Below, one piece after another: positions 46,190 through 58,000 of a stretch of DNA of 58,000 nt. Position 1 is the first letter of the stretch; each line of letters begins with the position of its first letter. The stretch is taken from the NCBI GenBank assembly GCA_014529385.2, contig CM043953.1:62251872-62309871 (forward strand), in the 5' to 3' direction. Source of the stretch: Adiantum capillus-veneris. Taxonomy: Eukaryota > Streptophyta > Polypodiopsida > Polypodiales > Pteridaceae. Under the pieces are notes generated by a model. It was not told the origin of the DNA and ran no database searches. It saw only the letters and a list, made by a program, of their open reading frames with translations. The position numbers and the translations under genes were made by a program.

Positions 46190-47835
46190 ACAAACAAAGG
46201 TAGTAGAAACAACAGAATCGCTTTCAAAAGTAGTAGTGGTCAGAGTGATGCAATTGTGTACCAATTAGAACAACTTTGTCATGGATTATCTGATGACACT
46301 GTCAACAAATACTAAGAAATATCTCTAAGAGAGAGTCATACATGTTTGGATTGTAGTGAGAAGTGATAGGCTAGCCATGATGTCAACCCAACTACCACTC
46401 CTCCCTATCCTGCCAAGTGCCTCTAGTCCAATGGACTGTTGATGACCCTGGTCCTCCATAAATATAGCAAAGAGATCTTTTCCTCATACTAGTTGTGGTG
46501 TTAAGAAGGTTGTTATGGCGTAATTGTGTGTCAAGCTAGATCACAATTTATGAATACAAGATATTTCTCTGGTAACTGACCCTCTCCTAGCACTGAAGCA
46601 TATGCCATATCCCTTTTGCAATATTATGTGGTATAAAGGATTTGTTGCATATCAACCTAGCAATAATCTTATCAAGGGTTTCCTCCAATGTGCTTCAATT
46701 CCTCATAATGAGCATACGAGTGCCTAGTATGAAACAAGCTTGGCCCCCATATAGGTGAGGCATAAAATAGTTTGGGTGCTACCAAACATAGACACCATCC
46801 ATAAGCACTTGGATTATGTGATTGGGCAGTTGAATGCATCCTTTCTGCATGCAAAATCCTGCATGCCTTTATAACAATCTCACCTTAGCAACCCCTCTCA
46901 TACAAAAAATCAAACTCCTAAAAAAAACTAAATAAATAAATTTAAAAAAACACTCAATAGGCTCTTAGTAAAAGTGAAGCACCTGTAGTGGAGATAATGT
47001 GTCGTGCTCTCTATAGTGGATGCTCCTCAGTGCAGTGTGCGTGAGATCTCACTCCACAGAATGGAAACACAAAAGGCAACGAAGAACAGAACAACAATAG
47101 CAAGACTCAGTAGTGGAACCTGAACAGTATGAACATCGACTAACTCAAAGAAACCAATACAGACTCTGGCGTGGCAGCACACTTAGCTCAAGCCCAGAAC
47201 TCATGGTACAATGGGGGTGTCGAGGCTCACTTGTGCAGGGAAGACGTGAAGACATGTTGTGCGTGAACTCAAGATAATAGACTCAGACTACTGACCACAT
47301 AAAAGTAACTTCTGATCCACACCCACTACGGATATATACAAACATGAAGAGCCCCCAATGGCTGCAAAATATCCACTCCAGCTAAGACTATCTTTGAACT
47401 GTGGTGGTGGTGCCCTAGCCACGGTGTCGACTGGACCACCACCCAACCACCCATATCCCTGCCACGTGTCATCGACCCAGCAAGAGAGTCCGTCCAGTGT
47501 GAAACCCGACCAACTGTGATTAACTGTCTGTCCCGTGCTAGTTACACTGTAGCCCTGCTAACAAGTTACGCACCACAAAACCACTCACCGTCTCGATGAG
47601 AGAAGAACTGAAACTGCTAAAAGATCGTAAGACTGCAAAATAAACCACCATTGCATTGCACTACCAAGGTGAAAAGACTGTCATGCAGTCACCCAAGAGA
47701 AAGAGTAGACGCCACAGCCACACCCGAAGTATCAGTCTATGGAGGCGGAACCATCAAATCAATGGTGAAACTCCACTACTAGTCTAGAGGCTGTTGGGCT
47801 TTGCTGTCCATAACTGGGCCGCCTGTGAAGGGAGC
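46190..47835. other. Unassigned sequence
   Basis: No ORF or repeat I can name. Short conserved-looking words exist, but nothing supports a gene. Confidence 0.4.
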
Positions 47836-47837
47836 AA

Positions 47838-48842
47838 TCACCTGCTGCAAGGCAGAGGGTAGCACTTGTCCGGTAGTGTACTGAGGGCGTCGAGTAACAC
47901 AACCATGGCTGTGCACCAGCAACACCGTCGCAGCAAGGACCGTTCTGCATGTGGGGCAATGGCAACTACTGAAACCCCTAAGGATATTGTTGATTGTAGT
48001 ATTGAACTGGAAGTTGTGTAGAGTCCCATAAAATGCTGAGAAGGACATATTGCGGTAGTCTGCAATGGTGTACCTGATCCAGTCCATCCATACCCTACGT
48101 CCATCCGAGCCTGGGTAGCCCTATTTTCATACATTTCTCGAAATCCTTGTACCTGAGATTTAAGGTCATCAATGATTTGGGACTTTATCTTCAAGGCTTC
48201 TTGTAGTGCAAAAATAGTAGCATTCCGACCGGCGATGCCGCTCTCAACAACTCGTAGAGATCACTCCATAGCTGCGTAAGTAGCGAAGTGACGCTGGTAT
48301 GTAGCCGCTAACTGCTCTGTTCCTAACTTTATGGTGGCGATAGCATTCCTAGAATCTTGTAATATCTTCTCAGAAAGCTCAAAAAGAGAAGTAGAGTCCG
48401 CTACCGTTGTAGACGCAACAAGTGCATGAGGTGCTGGAGGACGCGCAGGAGCAGGTGGCATTGTTGTTGGGCTAGGATTAGGTATGGGTGAAGTGGTTAC
48501 AACGGGTGTAGTGGGTACATCTAGGATGGTTGGTGTTGATGGGGTGAGAGAGATATTTACTAGAGGAGGGATGAATATGGGAGAAGAAGGGAGAGGATGT
48601 TGTGAGGGAGAAGCGGCCGAGTCGTCACGAGGAGTGAAAGTAGACACTGGCACAGTAGAACAAGGAATGAAAGTAGACAGAGAGCGTCCCGTTGTCGGGG
48701 GATATGTGTTCGCTACGTGAGCCGGGCAGGCGTCGTGCCTCTGGCTGTGAGAGGTGTGAAAGAGAGAGAACAAGAACAACAGATGCAACTGAATCTGGAA
48801 ATCATCGTAATCATCAATTAATTGATTAATGCTTGAGCACAA
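47838..48842 (-). pseudogene. Unknown minus-strand ORF with one in-frame stop
   Basis: Two open parts in one frame (48842-48261 and on to 47838) are separated by a TGA at 48263-48261. The N-terminal half is rich in Pro, Ser and Thr (for example PPAPARPPAPHALVA). A helical stretch follows (LFELSEKILQDSRNA, LGTEQLAATYQ, LQEALKIKSQIIDDLKSQV), possibly coiled coil. No known domain recognised. It may be a host pseudogene or a transposon-encoded protein. Confidence 0.4.
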
Positions 48843-48844
48843 CT

Positions 48845-50840
48845 TAATCCTTAGCCAAGGCGGGCTGTTAACAACACCGTCACTTGGATCATCTGCTAAC
48901 TAGGAGCTTAAGCTCCCGTTTAAAAGATTAATCGGGCCGTTAACGACACTGGACTTAACAAAATGCTTAATCAGCTTTGGACTGATGTTGGTGATGGAAA
49001 TTTTCTTATGTCGCTTTATCTGCCTCGTGCTTTCCTTATGCTTCTTACCTTGCTTTGTTTACCGTGCATGCCTTCTCTTGCTTTGGTTCAAGACCAAGCT
49101 CGCCTTCTCAAGCTTACTCGCTTCGACCTCGACAAGTTTACTTGCTTCGACCTCCATTCGACCAAACCTCAACTTTTGCTTGTAATCCTCTTCTCGCCTT
49201 GGCTTGCTCAAGCCTCTACGAGCTCCTCGATGCCTTGCTTCCTCCCTTCCTTCTGTTGAACTAAGTCGAGTTCGAGGAGAGAGTGCGAGAGAGAGAGAGA
49301 GAGAAAACCTTCACTTCCTTTGATAGCCGAGGACAAGAGAAGAAGGAGAGCTTTGCCTCCCTTCCGAGCTCCCCGACCTCGGCTCCTTCTTCCCGTCGTG
49401 TATATCCCCCTCCTATCTTCTTTCGTTCCCTACATTACCCCCTTCGTTACCCTCATCTTCTCCAGCTCTCGTTTTCCTTTTCTTCTATTATTAGCCCTCC
49501 CTAAGCAACGACGGCACCGTCGTTGCTAGGGGCATAAAAAGCATCTCCAGGTGACGTGGCAGCCCTACCGTCGACCATCACGAAACCCGACGGGACTAGT
49601 GTCAAAATTCTGCGCGCGGAGATGCTAAGCAACTTCCGCTGTAGTCGTGCGCTCGTCCCAGATCCCCTGCGGCCGCTGCAAGCTTTTCTTTCCCTGCGCA
49701 GTCCATTGTACGCTGCCACCACCCCTGGCTCCTCTTTTTCTTTTGCTTTTGTTTCCTCCCAATTAAATTTAGGGTGACCTTTTAATTCAAGTGGGCGGCC
49801 CGTCTTAGTGGGCAGCCATATTGCTTTTGGACGGCCTTATGGCTTTGTAAGGGCACCACATTCAATATACTATGGTAAACATGCCGGCCATGCAATGTTT
49901 TGCAACATTTTTCTCTACCAAGCCTTGACTAACAGTATCTTCGAGAATTTTACTGTGTATACCAGCATCTCAAATAATGCCACATGGTTCTAAGATGCAC
50001 GTATAGGTGATTACACTTGCCGGAAGGCATTCTCTTCGCACTCGGTTGTTTATAGCTTGCATCAACTTCCCAGATAAGGCCAAAATTATCCAGCTCAGCA
50101 CAATGCCGGCAGCTGACATCGGCCTCAATCCATATTATCTCATGAACACGGACTCGGTCTGACGAGCCGTAAACCCCTGCAGACCTCTCAAACTGCATAA
50201 AATGCATACAAACCTTGTTGAGGCTGCAAAATTCCCAGATGGCACTCCGATCGATCGGACCGAACTGGTATGGAGCCGACCCCCGGTGCATCTTTAACGG
50301 CTAATATCTTGACAACCGGAACTCCGATCGCTGATCTGAAAAGACCGACGCGCTCCACAAAGTGAGCACTTCAAGCCCGTGCATTCATTTCATTTCTGTC
50401 ATAACTTCTTCACCGTAGCTCCAATCGACGAGCTGTAAAGACAAGCCGGTAGAGCACTTTAAGCACAACAGTTGTAGATCATAATATCCCATTTGTGCTC
50501 ACTTCAAGCATAGTCCTTTTTGGCATCATTAAGGCATCAGTTGGCCTTTTAAAGCCGCATCTGGCATACATTAATCATTAAACTTGGCCTGTTAACAAGC
50601 TTTGATCACTGCTCAGTAAATGTGTAGGCTTCAAAGAAGCTTAGCTTGCATTCCTCTGCTCTTTTTCTCTTCATGGCAGCGGAGCTACACGACACCGTAA
50701 GATGGGTCACCCTAGTTTGTTGGCTCTCTGACTTTGGCAATGAGCGTAGAGCCTCTACTGAGTCCTTAACCACCTTGGCAACAGAAGCTTTAGTCTCTCC
50801 CCCCTCCCTTGACCTGCTCATCGGTGTCTTGGGCAGTTGA
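48845..50840. other. Unassigned sequence with a GA tract and a short palindrome
   Basis: Contains a short GA-rich run near 49277-49307 and an inverted repeat (agcaacgacgg / ccgtcgttgct, 2-bp loop) at 49504-49527. Several overlapping frames of 60-110 codons lack any recognisable domain. I see no gene that can be supported. Confidence 0.4.
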
Positions 50841-50843
50841 AGC

Positions 50844-51211
50844 TTGTTAAATGCAACCGACATGGCGTGCCTGTCCGTTCAGATGTTCCTGCTCTTCACT
50901 CTGTGTGCCTTCATTGCTAGTCTTGCTCTTGCGCGTAGTGGCTACCCTAAGAAGGGCTTGTCTGACTCGTCGCCTTCCACAAGCTCTCCATACCCATTAG
51001 GCGGGTCGCCCTCTTTTGGAAGCTCTCCGTCATCATCCACATCGTCCATCATTGTTTCGCCAATGACCTCATCTCCTTCCCCAGTATCCATTCCCCCGGC
51101 GACGACGACTCCTTATGGTGGTTATGGAGGATATGGGTCTCGAAGCGGCATGGGAACGTCAGGGTTCATTGGATGCAACCCTGCCAGGATTCCAAATATT
51201 TTGTTGCTGGT
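50844..51211 (+). CDS. Possible secreted Ser/Pro/Gly-rich protein, 5' part
   Basis: The preferred start is the second ATG at 50862 (MACLSVQMFLLFTLCAFIA), which gives a typical signal peptide ending near LALA. A Ser/Pro-rich region follows (SSPSTSSPYPLGGSPSFG) and then GGYGGYGSRSG, like a plant cell-wall or surface protein. From about 51212 the sequence is gypsy integrase on the other strand, so the 3' part of the gene is displaced or an exon ends nearby. The family is not identified. Confidence 0.4.
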
Positions 51212-51876
51212 GTCGACAGGCACCCAAACCTGCAAAGTATATTTTGATACAAGAACTTTCCTACTGTCGAGCTAGTGCAATCTGTTGTTGCCAGTACTTT
51301 TACCCACTTGGTTGCGTAATCCGTCGCCACGAGGAGATACTTGTGATTACCTCGTTGAGCCAGTGGAGAAATTAGACTCACAAAGTCAAAGCCCGTTCTT
51401 TCAAATGGCAACCATGCCATGGAAGCCTGGAGTGGACGGTTGAAGTGCTTACTCGGTTTAGGGGCACATCTACTGACATACATCACACACTTTTACATAA
51501 GCAATGGCCTCCCGAAGCACATTCGGCCACCATAAGCCACTCTGTAGAATTTTCTGAGCCATGATGTGACCAGGATAATGGCCACCATTGGGACCATTGT
51601 GGGCTTCCTCTAAGATATGCTACACTTCATCGGGAGAGACACATCTTCTCAAAACACCATCTGGTCCAGCCTTATAGAGCTGACCGCTAATCAGAGTGAA
51701 GGGTCGAGATTGAACAATAACCTTCGCTTCTGCAATGGAGAAGCATTTTTTGGGAACAGGCCAGTGGATAACAAAGATAAAACATCCTTGTACCACTCTA
51801 AGGTGGTATCCACCTTAAAAAGACTGCTATCTAGAAAGTTGTCCTCAATACCAGTAGCTTCCTCACCTGTGTGAAT
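51212..51876 (-). pseudogene. Ty3/gypsy pol fragment: integrase zinc and core domains
   Basis: On the minus strand: a YKAGPDGVLRRCVSPDEV-like segment, the HHCC zinc domain (HILEEAHNGPNGGHYPGHIM ... VKVCDVCQ region), then the integrase core start (FERTGFDFVSLISPLAQRG, LLVATDYATKWVKVLA, FLYQNILCRFGC). One TAG replaces a codon before HILEEAH, and the fragment stops at both ends at other elements (LTR at 51877, other DNA below 51212). It is remnant pol of an autonomous gypsy element. Confidence 0.85.
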
Positions 51877-52424
51877 TGTAACAAACTGGTGACGTGGCAA
51901 GCTCCCAGACACACACACACACACACACACAGTGACTACGACAGAAATGCCACGTGGCAACAGTACGGACCCCCATAAAATGCGCTTGCAAGCCGAAGTG
52001 GCAAATTGTACGGAATTCCGCTTTTTGCGCTAGCTGATGACGTGGCAGCTTGTACGGATTTCCATAAATTGTGTTGGTTGATTTTTATGGCAGCTTTTGG
52101 GCAAATTGCTTTCGAGATTGAAAGCTTTTAAGTTTAGAGATTTTGGGGGCTCTGCTTTTGGGCATCCCTTGTACCTTTAAATAAGTAGGCCGCTCACTTC
52201 TCAGAGCATCAGGACACAGAGTCTGAGAGTGAGCCCCTGCCTATCTCTTGTACTTTGAACACAGATTAATACAAAAAGAAATATCGAAAAGGGCGCCAAT
52301 CTTTTTGGCCAATACCTCTAGGCACGGAACTACGCCGAGCCGTGTCAATTTTGTAGACTGTTTTGAAGTGAATCTCTATTGTGTCGCGGTAGAATCTTGA
52401 CTCAGGGTGTCCAAGTTTGTTACA
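51877..52424 (+). repeat. 5' LTR of LTR element 4
   Basis: 548 bp starting TGTAACAAACTGG and ending TTTGTTACA, followed by a primer site. It includes a short AC tract and a TATA-like 'ctttaaataagtagg' near 52179. Distantly similar to the element 3 LTR ('cgaaaagggcgccaa' block) but without a TC tract. The 3' LTR is not in the window. Confidence 0.85.
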
Positions 52425-52425
52425 A

Positions 52426-52437
52426 TGGTATCAGAGC
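52426..52437 (+). promoter_or_regulatory. Primer binding site of LTR element 4
   Basis: tggtatcagagc, initiator tRNA-Met type, one base after the LTR. Confidence 0.9.
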
Positions 52438-52488
52438 AAGGCCGATTTCTCTTCTACCGTGAAATCCGATCCTTTTCTCTTGACACTT

Positions 52489-52858
52489 ATGGATTCCAAC
52501 AAGAAACAATCAACTTCGTCTGCATCTGCGAATGCGGGAGGAGATCACGAAGAAGATTCTCATGAGCAATCAAAGGAAGAGTACGGCCCACCTCGGCCTA
52601 CTCAGTTCAAGATTGAAGAGATGGAACGTTGACAATTGGTTGACCAAGCAACAACCAGATGATTAAAATTGAGAAGGATCCAAAATTTGCAAAATTTTTG
52701 TCTCAACAATCCGTCGCAGAAGTACACACCCAGTGGTGGCAAAAGGCCACAGAACCACCCATCAAACCGGCAATCAAGAAACCTCCTTCTCCGAGGATGT
52801 TTACAGAGCAAGAATTTTAAGAGGTGGTTCAGACACAGATCAACCTGCTTTTCAACGA
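52489..52858 (+). pseudogene. Start of an internal ORF of LTR element 4, interrupted
   Basis: MDSNKKQSTSSASANAGGDH opens 65 bases after the LTR, the expected place for gag, but stops at 52630-52632. Further sequence is open in other frames only. It is cut at 52859 by element 3b. No domain recognised. Confidence 0.5.
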
Positions 52859-52930
52859 TGTCACAAGATGGGCACCACATGCCAATAGAAAAGAACAAAT
52901 TGAAGACTTTTTAGAACTTCAATAACAACT

Positions 52931-52978
<48 letters not shown>

Positions 52979-53337
52979 GACACGCAACACGGAGTGGTGG
53001 AATTCCACCCCAAAGAGTATTGGCCCCAAACCTTTGCGCCCCTTTCGGTATTTTTTTTATATTGTATCAACACAGTACAAGCCGGTACTCCACACTCTGC
53101 GCCTTCTCGAGGAAGCATTCCAGAGAATAAGCCCTTTTGCATATATTTAAAGGCCCTTGGCCTATGAAAAGCAATTTACATGAAAAGCCTTCAAACTTAA
53201 AAGCTTCTGGTCCAAAAGCAATGCCAAAAAGCTGCAAGCGTAAATCACAGAATTTCGTACAACTGTAACGTCAATAGTCAACGCAAAATGCGGAGCGTTC
53301 GTCCAGCTGCCACGTCATCAGATTTTGTGCAAGTCTT

Positions 53338-55051
<1,714 letters not shown>

Positions 55052-55237
55052 GTGTGTATGTGGGTACTGCTTTATTTTAATTCCTTTATGTCATTGGGGC
55101 CCCATCGAACGGGACCCCCATAAGTTGGTAGGACTTCTTCTTCTGTTAGTTGTTCTTCTTAGGGTTTAGGCCCCTCGGCCGTGATCTGAAAGTTGGCTCT
55201 GCTCTTTACTGAATTGACACGTCAGTACTTTGTGACA

Positions 55238-56815
55238 TCCCCCTTTCTTGAAATCGAGTAATCTTCCGCAATTACAGCATATCTGCAAAACAACTCAAGG
55301 TAGCTCAAAAATTTCTGAGGGTCATTCCGAGGAACATTCCGAGGGACAATCAATTTGCTCTTTTTTTTTTGTTAAGGACTTGGCTTCTCCTTTCGGCTCT
55401 TTTGATCAAGGAGTTGGCTTCTCCTTTCATCCAGATCGAAATTCCCGCGTAGTAAAATTAGCCATCATTCCCCGATCGCACTGATCTTCCACGAATGTTT
55501 TGAGGCACTAAAATTACATACACAGGCATCTCATCCAATCAGGAACATTCAGCAGATGGCACATCACAATGCAACACAAATGCTCACATATACATGTTAC
55601 AAGACATAGAAACATAAAGCCACCGATGAACACTCCCCCCGCAAATAACCATCCAGGTCCAATCCATGAGTTGTTCAACGACTCCCTCATCACTCCTTCC
55701 GCAAATAACCTAAAAAGGTTTGGGCCATGAGATATAGAGGCCTTTTACAACCAAACACCCCTCAGACCGCAATCTGAGTCGTCTGGAGATATTGATAGTA
55801 ACCACTGCTCAGACTTCTCAATACTCCCCTCGTAAATAACCATGCAAGTCCGGGCCATGAGTAAACAACAACAATACTCCCCCCGTAAATAACCACAAGG
55901 GTCCGGACCATGAGTAAAAACAACACTTTTCAATCATTCAATACTCCCCCCGCAAATAACCACAAGGGTCCGAGCCATGAGTATGAATGAGCAAGCATTC
56001 TCATTTGTCACTACTCCACCCGGGAGTAAAATCACCAATCAATGAGACCAGTATTAAAACCAGAGTCAAACATTTTAAATCGGCACCAAAACAGATACCA
56101 TTCATTTTAAACAAATTCCAAACAAGATCACCAGGGAAGTTCTCAAACAAATTTCAAACTTAAAAAGCAATCTCAACATCAGTCATCTTGAAACCTGCAC
56201 GAAAAATTAGGGTTAGGTTCATTCCATAAGGTCGTAGACGAGCACAGCATGGTCGATCAGCTCTTGGACAGACAATCTTTCTTTGGCGGCAATGGTAGAC
56301 CCAACATAGCAATCGCACTGGACCTCCAAGGTCATCTACTAGTGAAGAGACATCTACTGAGAGATGTTCAGAAATTTCAAGTTATAATCTGCTAGGGTTT
56401 CCATGGCAAGCATTTCAAGATACCCCACTCTGCCAAAAGTTGCACTCAAAAGGAAGATGTCAGAGACAATACAACTTCGGCCAAAAATTTTCTTGAAAGC
56501 TTGCCAAGTCCTTGGAGTGTGAGGCCTGGTAGCTATAGACATCAACACCTGCATGGCACTGCTTTTGAGAAAAACAATGACTCGAAACAAATCTTGGATC
56601 CTTCTCCTGCAAGTGATCTTTATGGCTTATGCCTTGTAAGACATGAGCGGTGATGGCCGGAGCGCGCCGGATGCGCGATGAAGTAAGGGTGGGAGTGGCT
56701 AATAAGTCCGAGTCGGAGCACGTAGCTAAAATTTCCATTGAACTTTGGAAGTGCAATCTTGCTCTGTCTGCTCTTTGGTAGGACCGGTATGCTTTCAAAA
56801 AAGCACATACTTGAT
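55238..56815 (-). other. Internal region of element 3b
   Basis: On the minus strand a 131-codon frame near the primer site (56855-56460) reads CAFLKAYRSYQRADRARLHF, LATPTLTSSRIRRAPAITAH and VDVYSYQASHSKDLASFQEN. It is homologous to the start of the 3a interior. Near 55630-55985 there are five units like 'actccccccgYaaataacca' ... 'ccatgag', the counterpart of the units in 3a. No pol genes. Confidence 0.65.
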
Positions 56816-56827
56816 GGTCTGATACCA
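56816..56827 (-). promoter_or_regulatory. Primer binding site of element 3b
   Basis: On the minus strand TGGTATCAGACC, one mismatch to the initiator tRNA-Met complement, one base after the LTR end. Confidence 0.85.
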
Positions 56828-56929
56828 TTGTCACAAGATGGGCACCACCTGCCAACAGAAAGGAACAGACTGAAGACTTTTAGCACTTCAACGACAATTG
56901 AACTGAGAGAAAGAGAGAGGGGGGGAGAA

Positions 56930-57383
56930 ATGAAATGAAATGATATATAAACGTCTTCAAAAGGCCAAAATGACCTATGAGACCATCAGATACAAAGTGG
57001 TGAATCTAATACAATGTCTGAAGTACAAGTACAAAAACTACTGAAAGTAAAAATGAAAACTGAAAATGAAGTGTGAAATGTGAAATGTGAAAATGTAGAA
57101 TAGGCCCTCAATGACAATCTGGGTGTCGTGCTAGAATGCCTCTGATCCTCTGTTGTAGTCTCCGTCGATGGAGTGTGCTCCTGTGTCTCGGTCGTGGTCG
57201 TCTCGATCTCCCGAGCTCAGTCGCCCTGTCAATGAGGGTGCCTCTCGTATGAATGCGGGTACAACCCTATGCTGGTGGTTGGTCTCTTGGCTCCCTCAAT
57301 CCAAAGAACTCTGTGATCTGTCTCTGCGACTGTCGTACTCCATGTCTCCTCAACAGACTATCTCTATGTCGGTGTAGCTCAAG
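56930..57383 (-). mobile_element. TC-LINE copy Q, 3' fragment in the 3b LTR
   Basis: On the minus strand it starts near 57383 (LEL.HRHRDSLLRRHG region), has QRQITEFF at 57326-57303, the 3' UTR, hairpin, GACGTTTATA and ATTTC units. It ends in a C-rich/TC tract at 56905-56930 that continues into LTR sequence. It follows copy P tail to head. Confidence 0.85.
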
Positions 57384-57976
57384 GAGAGAGAAAATGAAAT
57401 GAAATGAAATGTTATATTAACGTCTTCAAAAAGGCCAGAATGACCTATGAGACCAAACTGATACAAAAGTGGTGAATCTGTTAAAAAGTCTGGGTACCTT
57501 AGTACTAAAGTACTAAGTGTGAAAAGTGTGAAAGTGTGAAAATAAATGTGAAAAAATAAATACAAAGTAGTAAATAAACCTTTTAGGAGCATTCTGGGTG
57601 TCTGGCTAGAATGCTTCTAATTCTTTGTTGTAGTCTCCTCCGGTGAAGTGTGCTTCTGCATCTCGATCGTGGTCGTCTCGATTTCCTAAGCTCAGTCGCC
57701 CTGTCAATGAGGGTGCCTTTGGTATGGATGTGGGTACTCTGTGCTGGCTGCTGGTCTCTTGCTTCTCCTTCCACTCCTGCTTCTCTCGATCCGAAGAAAT
57801 CTGTGATCTGCCTCTGAGGCTGTAGTGCTCTTTGTCTTCTCATTAGATTATCCCTGTGCCGATGTATTTCCAGTAGGTACAAGCCTAAGCATCTTTGATC
57901 TTGGTATTGCATGACTCTATCTAGAGGTCCAAAGCCTTCTTTAAATAGGCAATGGAAACGCCCACGTATCTCATAG
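57384..57976 (-). mobile_element. TC-LINE copy P, 3' fragment in the 3b LTR
   Basis: On the minus strand it starts at the LTR TC tract (57977-57993, flanked by LTR 'cgtgtcgtc' at 57992-58000) with YEIRGRFHCLFKEGFG. It ends with hairpin, GACGTTAATA, ATTTC units and a short TC run. Close relative of copy D. Confidence 0.88.
57583..57974 (-). CDS. ORF2 C-terminal fragment of copy P (intact frame)
   Basis: About 130 codons: YEIRGRFHCLFKEGFGPLDR, QRQITDFFGSREAG (motif at 57793-57816) and a basic end RRRLQQRIRSILARHPECS. The open frame begins in the TC tract (SSLSLSL). It contains no catalytic domain. Confidence 0.78.
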
Positions 57977-58000
57977 AGAGAGAGAGAGAGAGACGACACG

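Noticed and set aside
49504-49527. Perfect 11-bp inverted repeat considered as a terminator or MITE end
   Set aside because: Eukaryotic context, no second end or target duplication found; left as an unexplained palindrome.

Overview
The window is repeat-dominated nuclear DNA of a eukaryote, almost certainly a land plant. Evidence: five LTR units are followed by the initiator-tRNA-Met primer site (TGGTATCAGAGC or a near variant), there is a poly(A)-tailed plant-type L1 fragment, Ty3/gypsy gag, protease and integrase pieces, GT-AG exons, and abundant TC, GT and GA microsatellites. A seedless plant (fern, lycophyte, bryophyte) is possible from the kind of LINE present, but the sequence alone does not settle the taxon. 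There is no prokaryotic operon structure.

The dominant resident is a two-ORF non-LTR retrotransposon (here 'TC-LINE'), in two subfamilies and about fourteen copies (A to K, M, N, P, Q). ORF1 is an L1-ORF1p-like coiled-coil/RRM-like protein. ORF2 has an apurinic-type endonuclease, a reverse transcriptase with YADD, a zinc motif and, near its C terminus, a conserved QxxITDFF motif. The elements end not in poly(A) but in a conserved hairpin plus GACGTTAATA, a few ATTTC repeats and a (TC)n tract.

Layout: 1-13.9 kb is a chain of six TC-LINE copies (A-F), all on the + strand, tail to head, joined through TC or TC/GT tracts. 14.2-16.4 kb and 32.3-34.0 kb hold minus-strand exons of a coiled-coil gene. 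A nested block of about 15 kb lies between them: TC-LINE fragments G and H, with H split by two LTR retrotransposons (19.06-23.30 and 25.36-30.26 kb). 34.4-39.7 kb is the best-preserved TC-LINE (M, minus strand), lying downstream of the tail of fragment N. 40.05-44.03 kb is a small LTR element whose 5' LTR carries TC-LINE copy I inside its own TC tract; the 3' LTR shows the unoccupied site. 44.0-46.2 kb holds copies K and J, a hAT-like MITE and a 61-bp minisatellite. 46.2-50.8 kb is poorly recognisable and includes one unknown minus-strand ORF. 50.8-51.2 kb is the start of a possible secreted-protein gene, cut by a gypsy integrase fragment. 51.9-58 kb is a nest of LTR elements, one LTR holding a poly(A) L1 and another holding two TC-LINE copies in its TC tract.

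The most interesting system is the TC-LINE itself. It appears to insert into TC microsatellites, to carry a TC tract at its own 3' end (so each copy supplies a new target), to keep a structured 3' end, to carry a PCNA-binding-like motif, and to have ORF1 and ORF2 in one frame separated by a single stop codon. All comparisons were made by eye.
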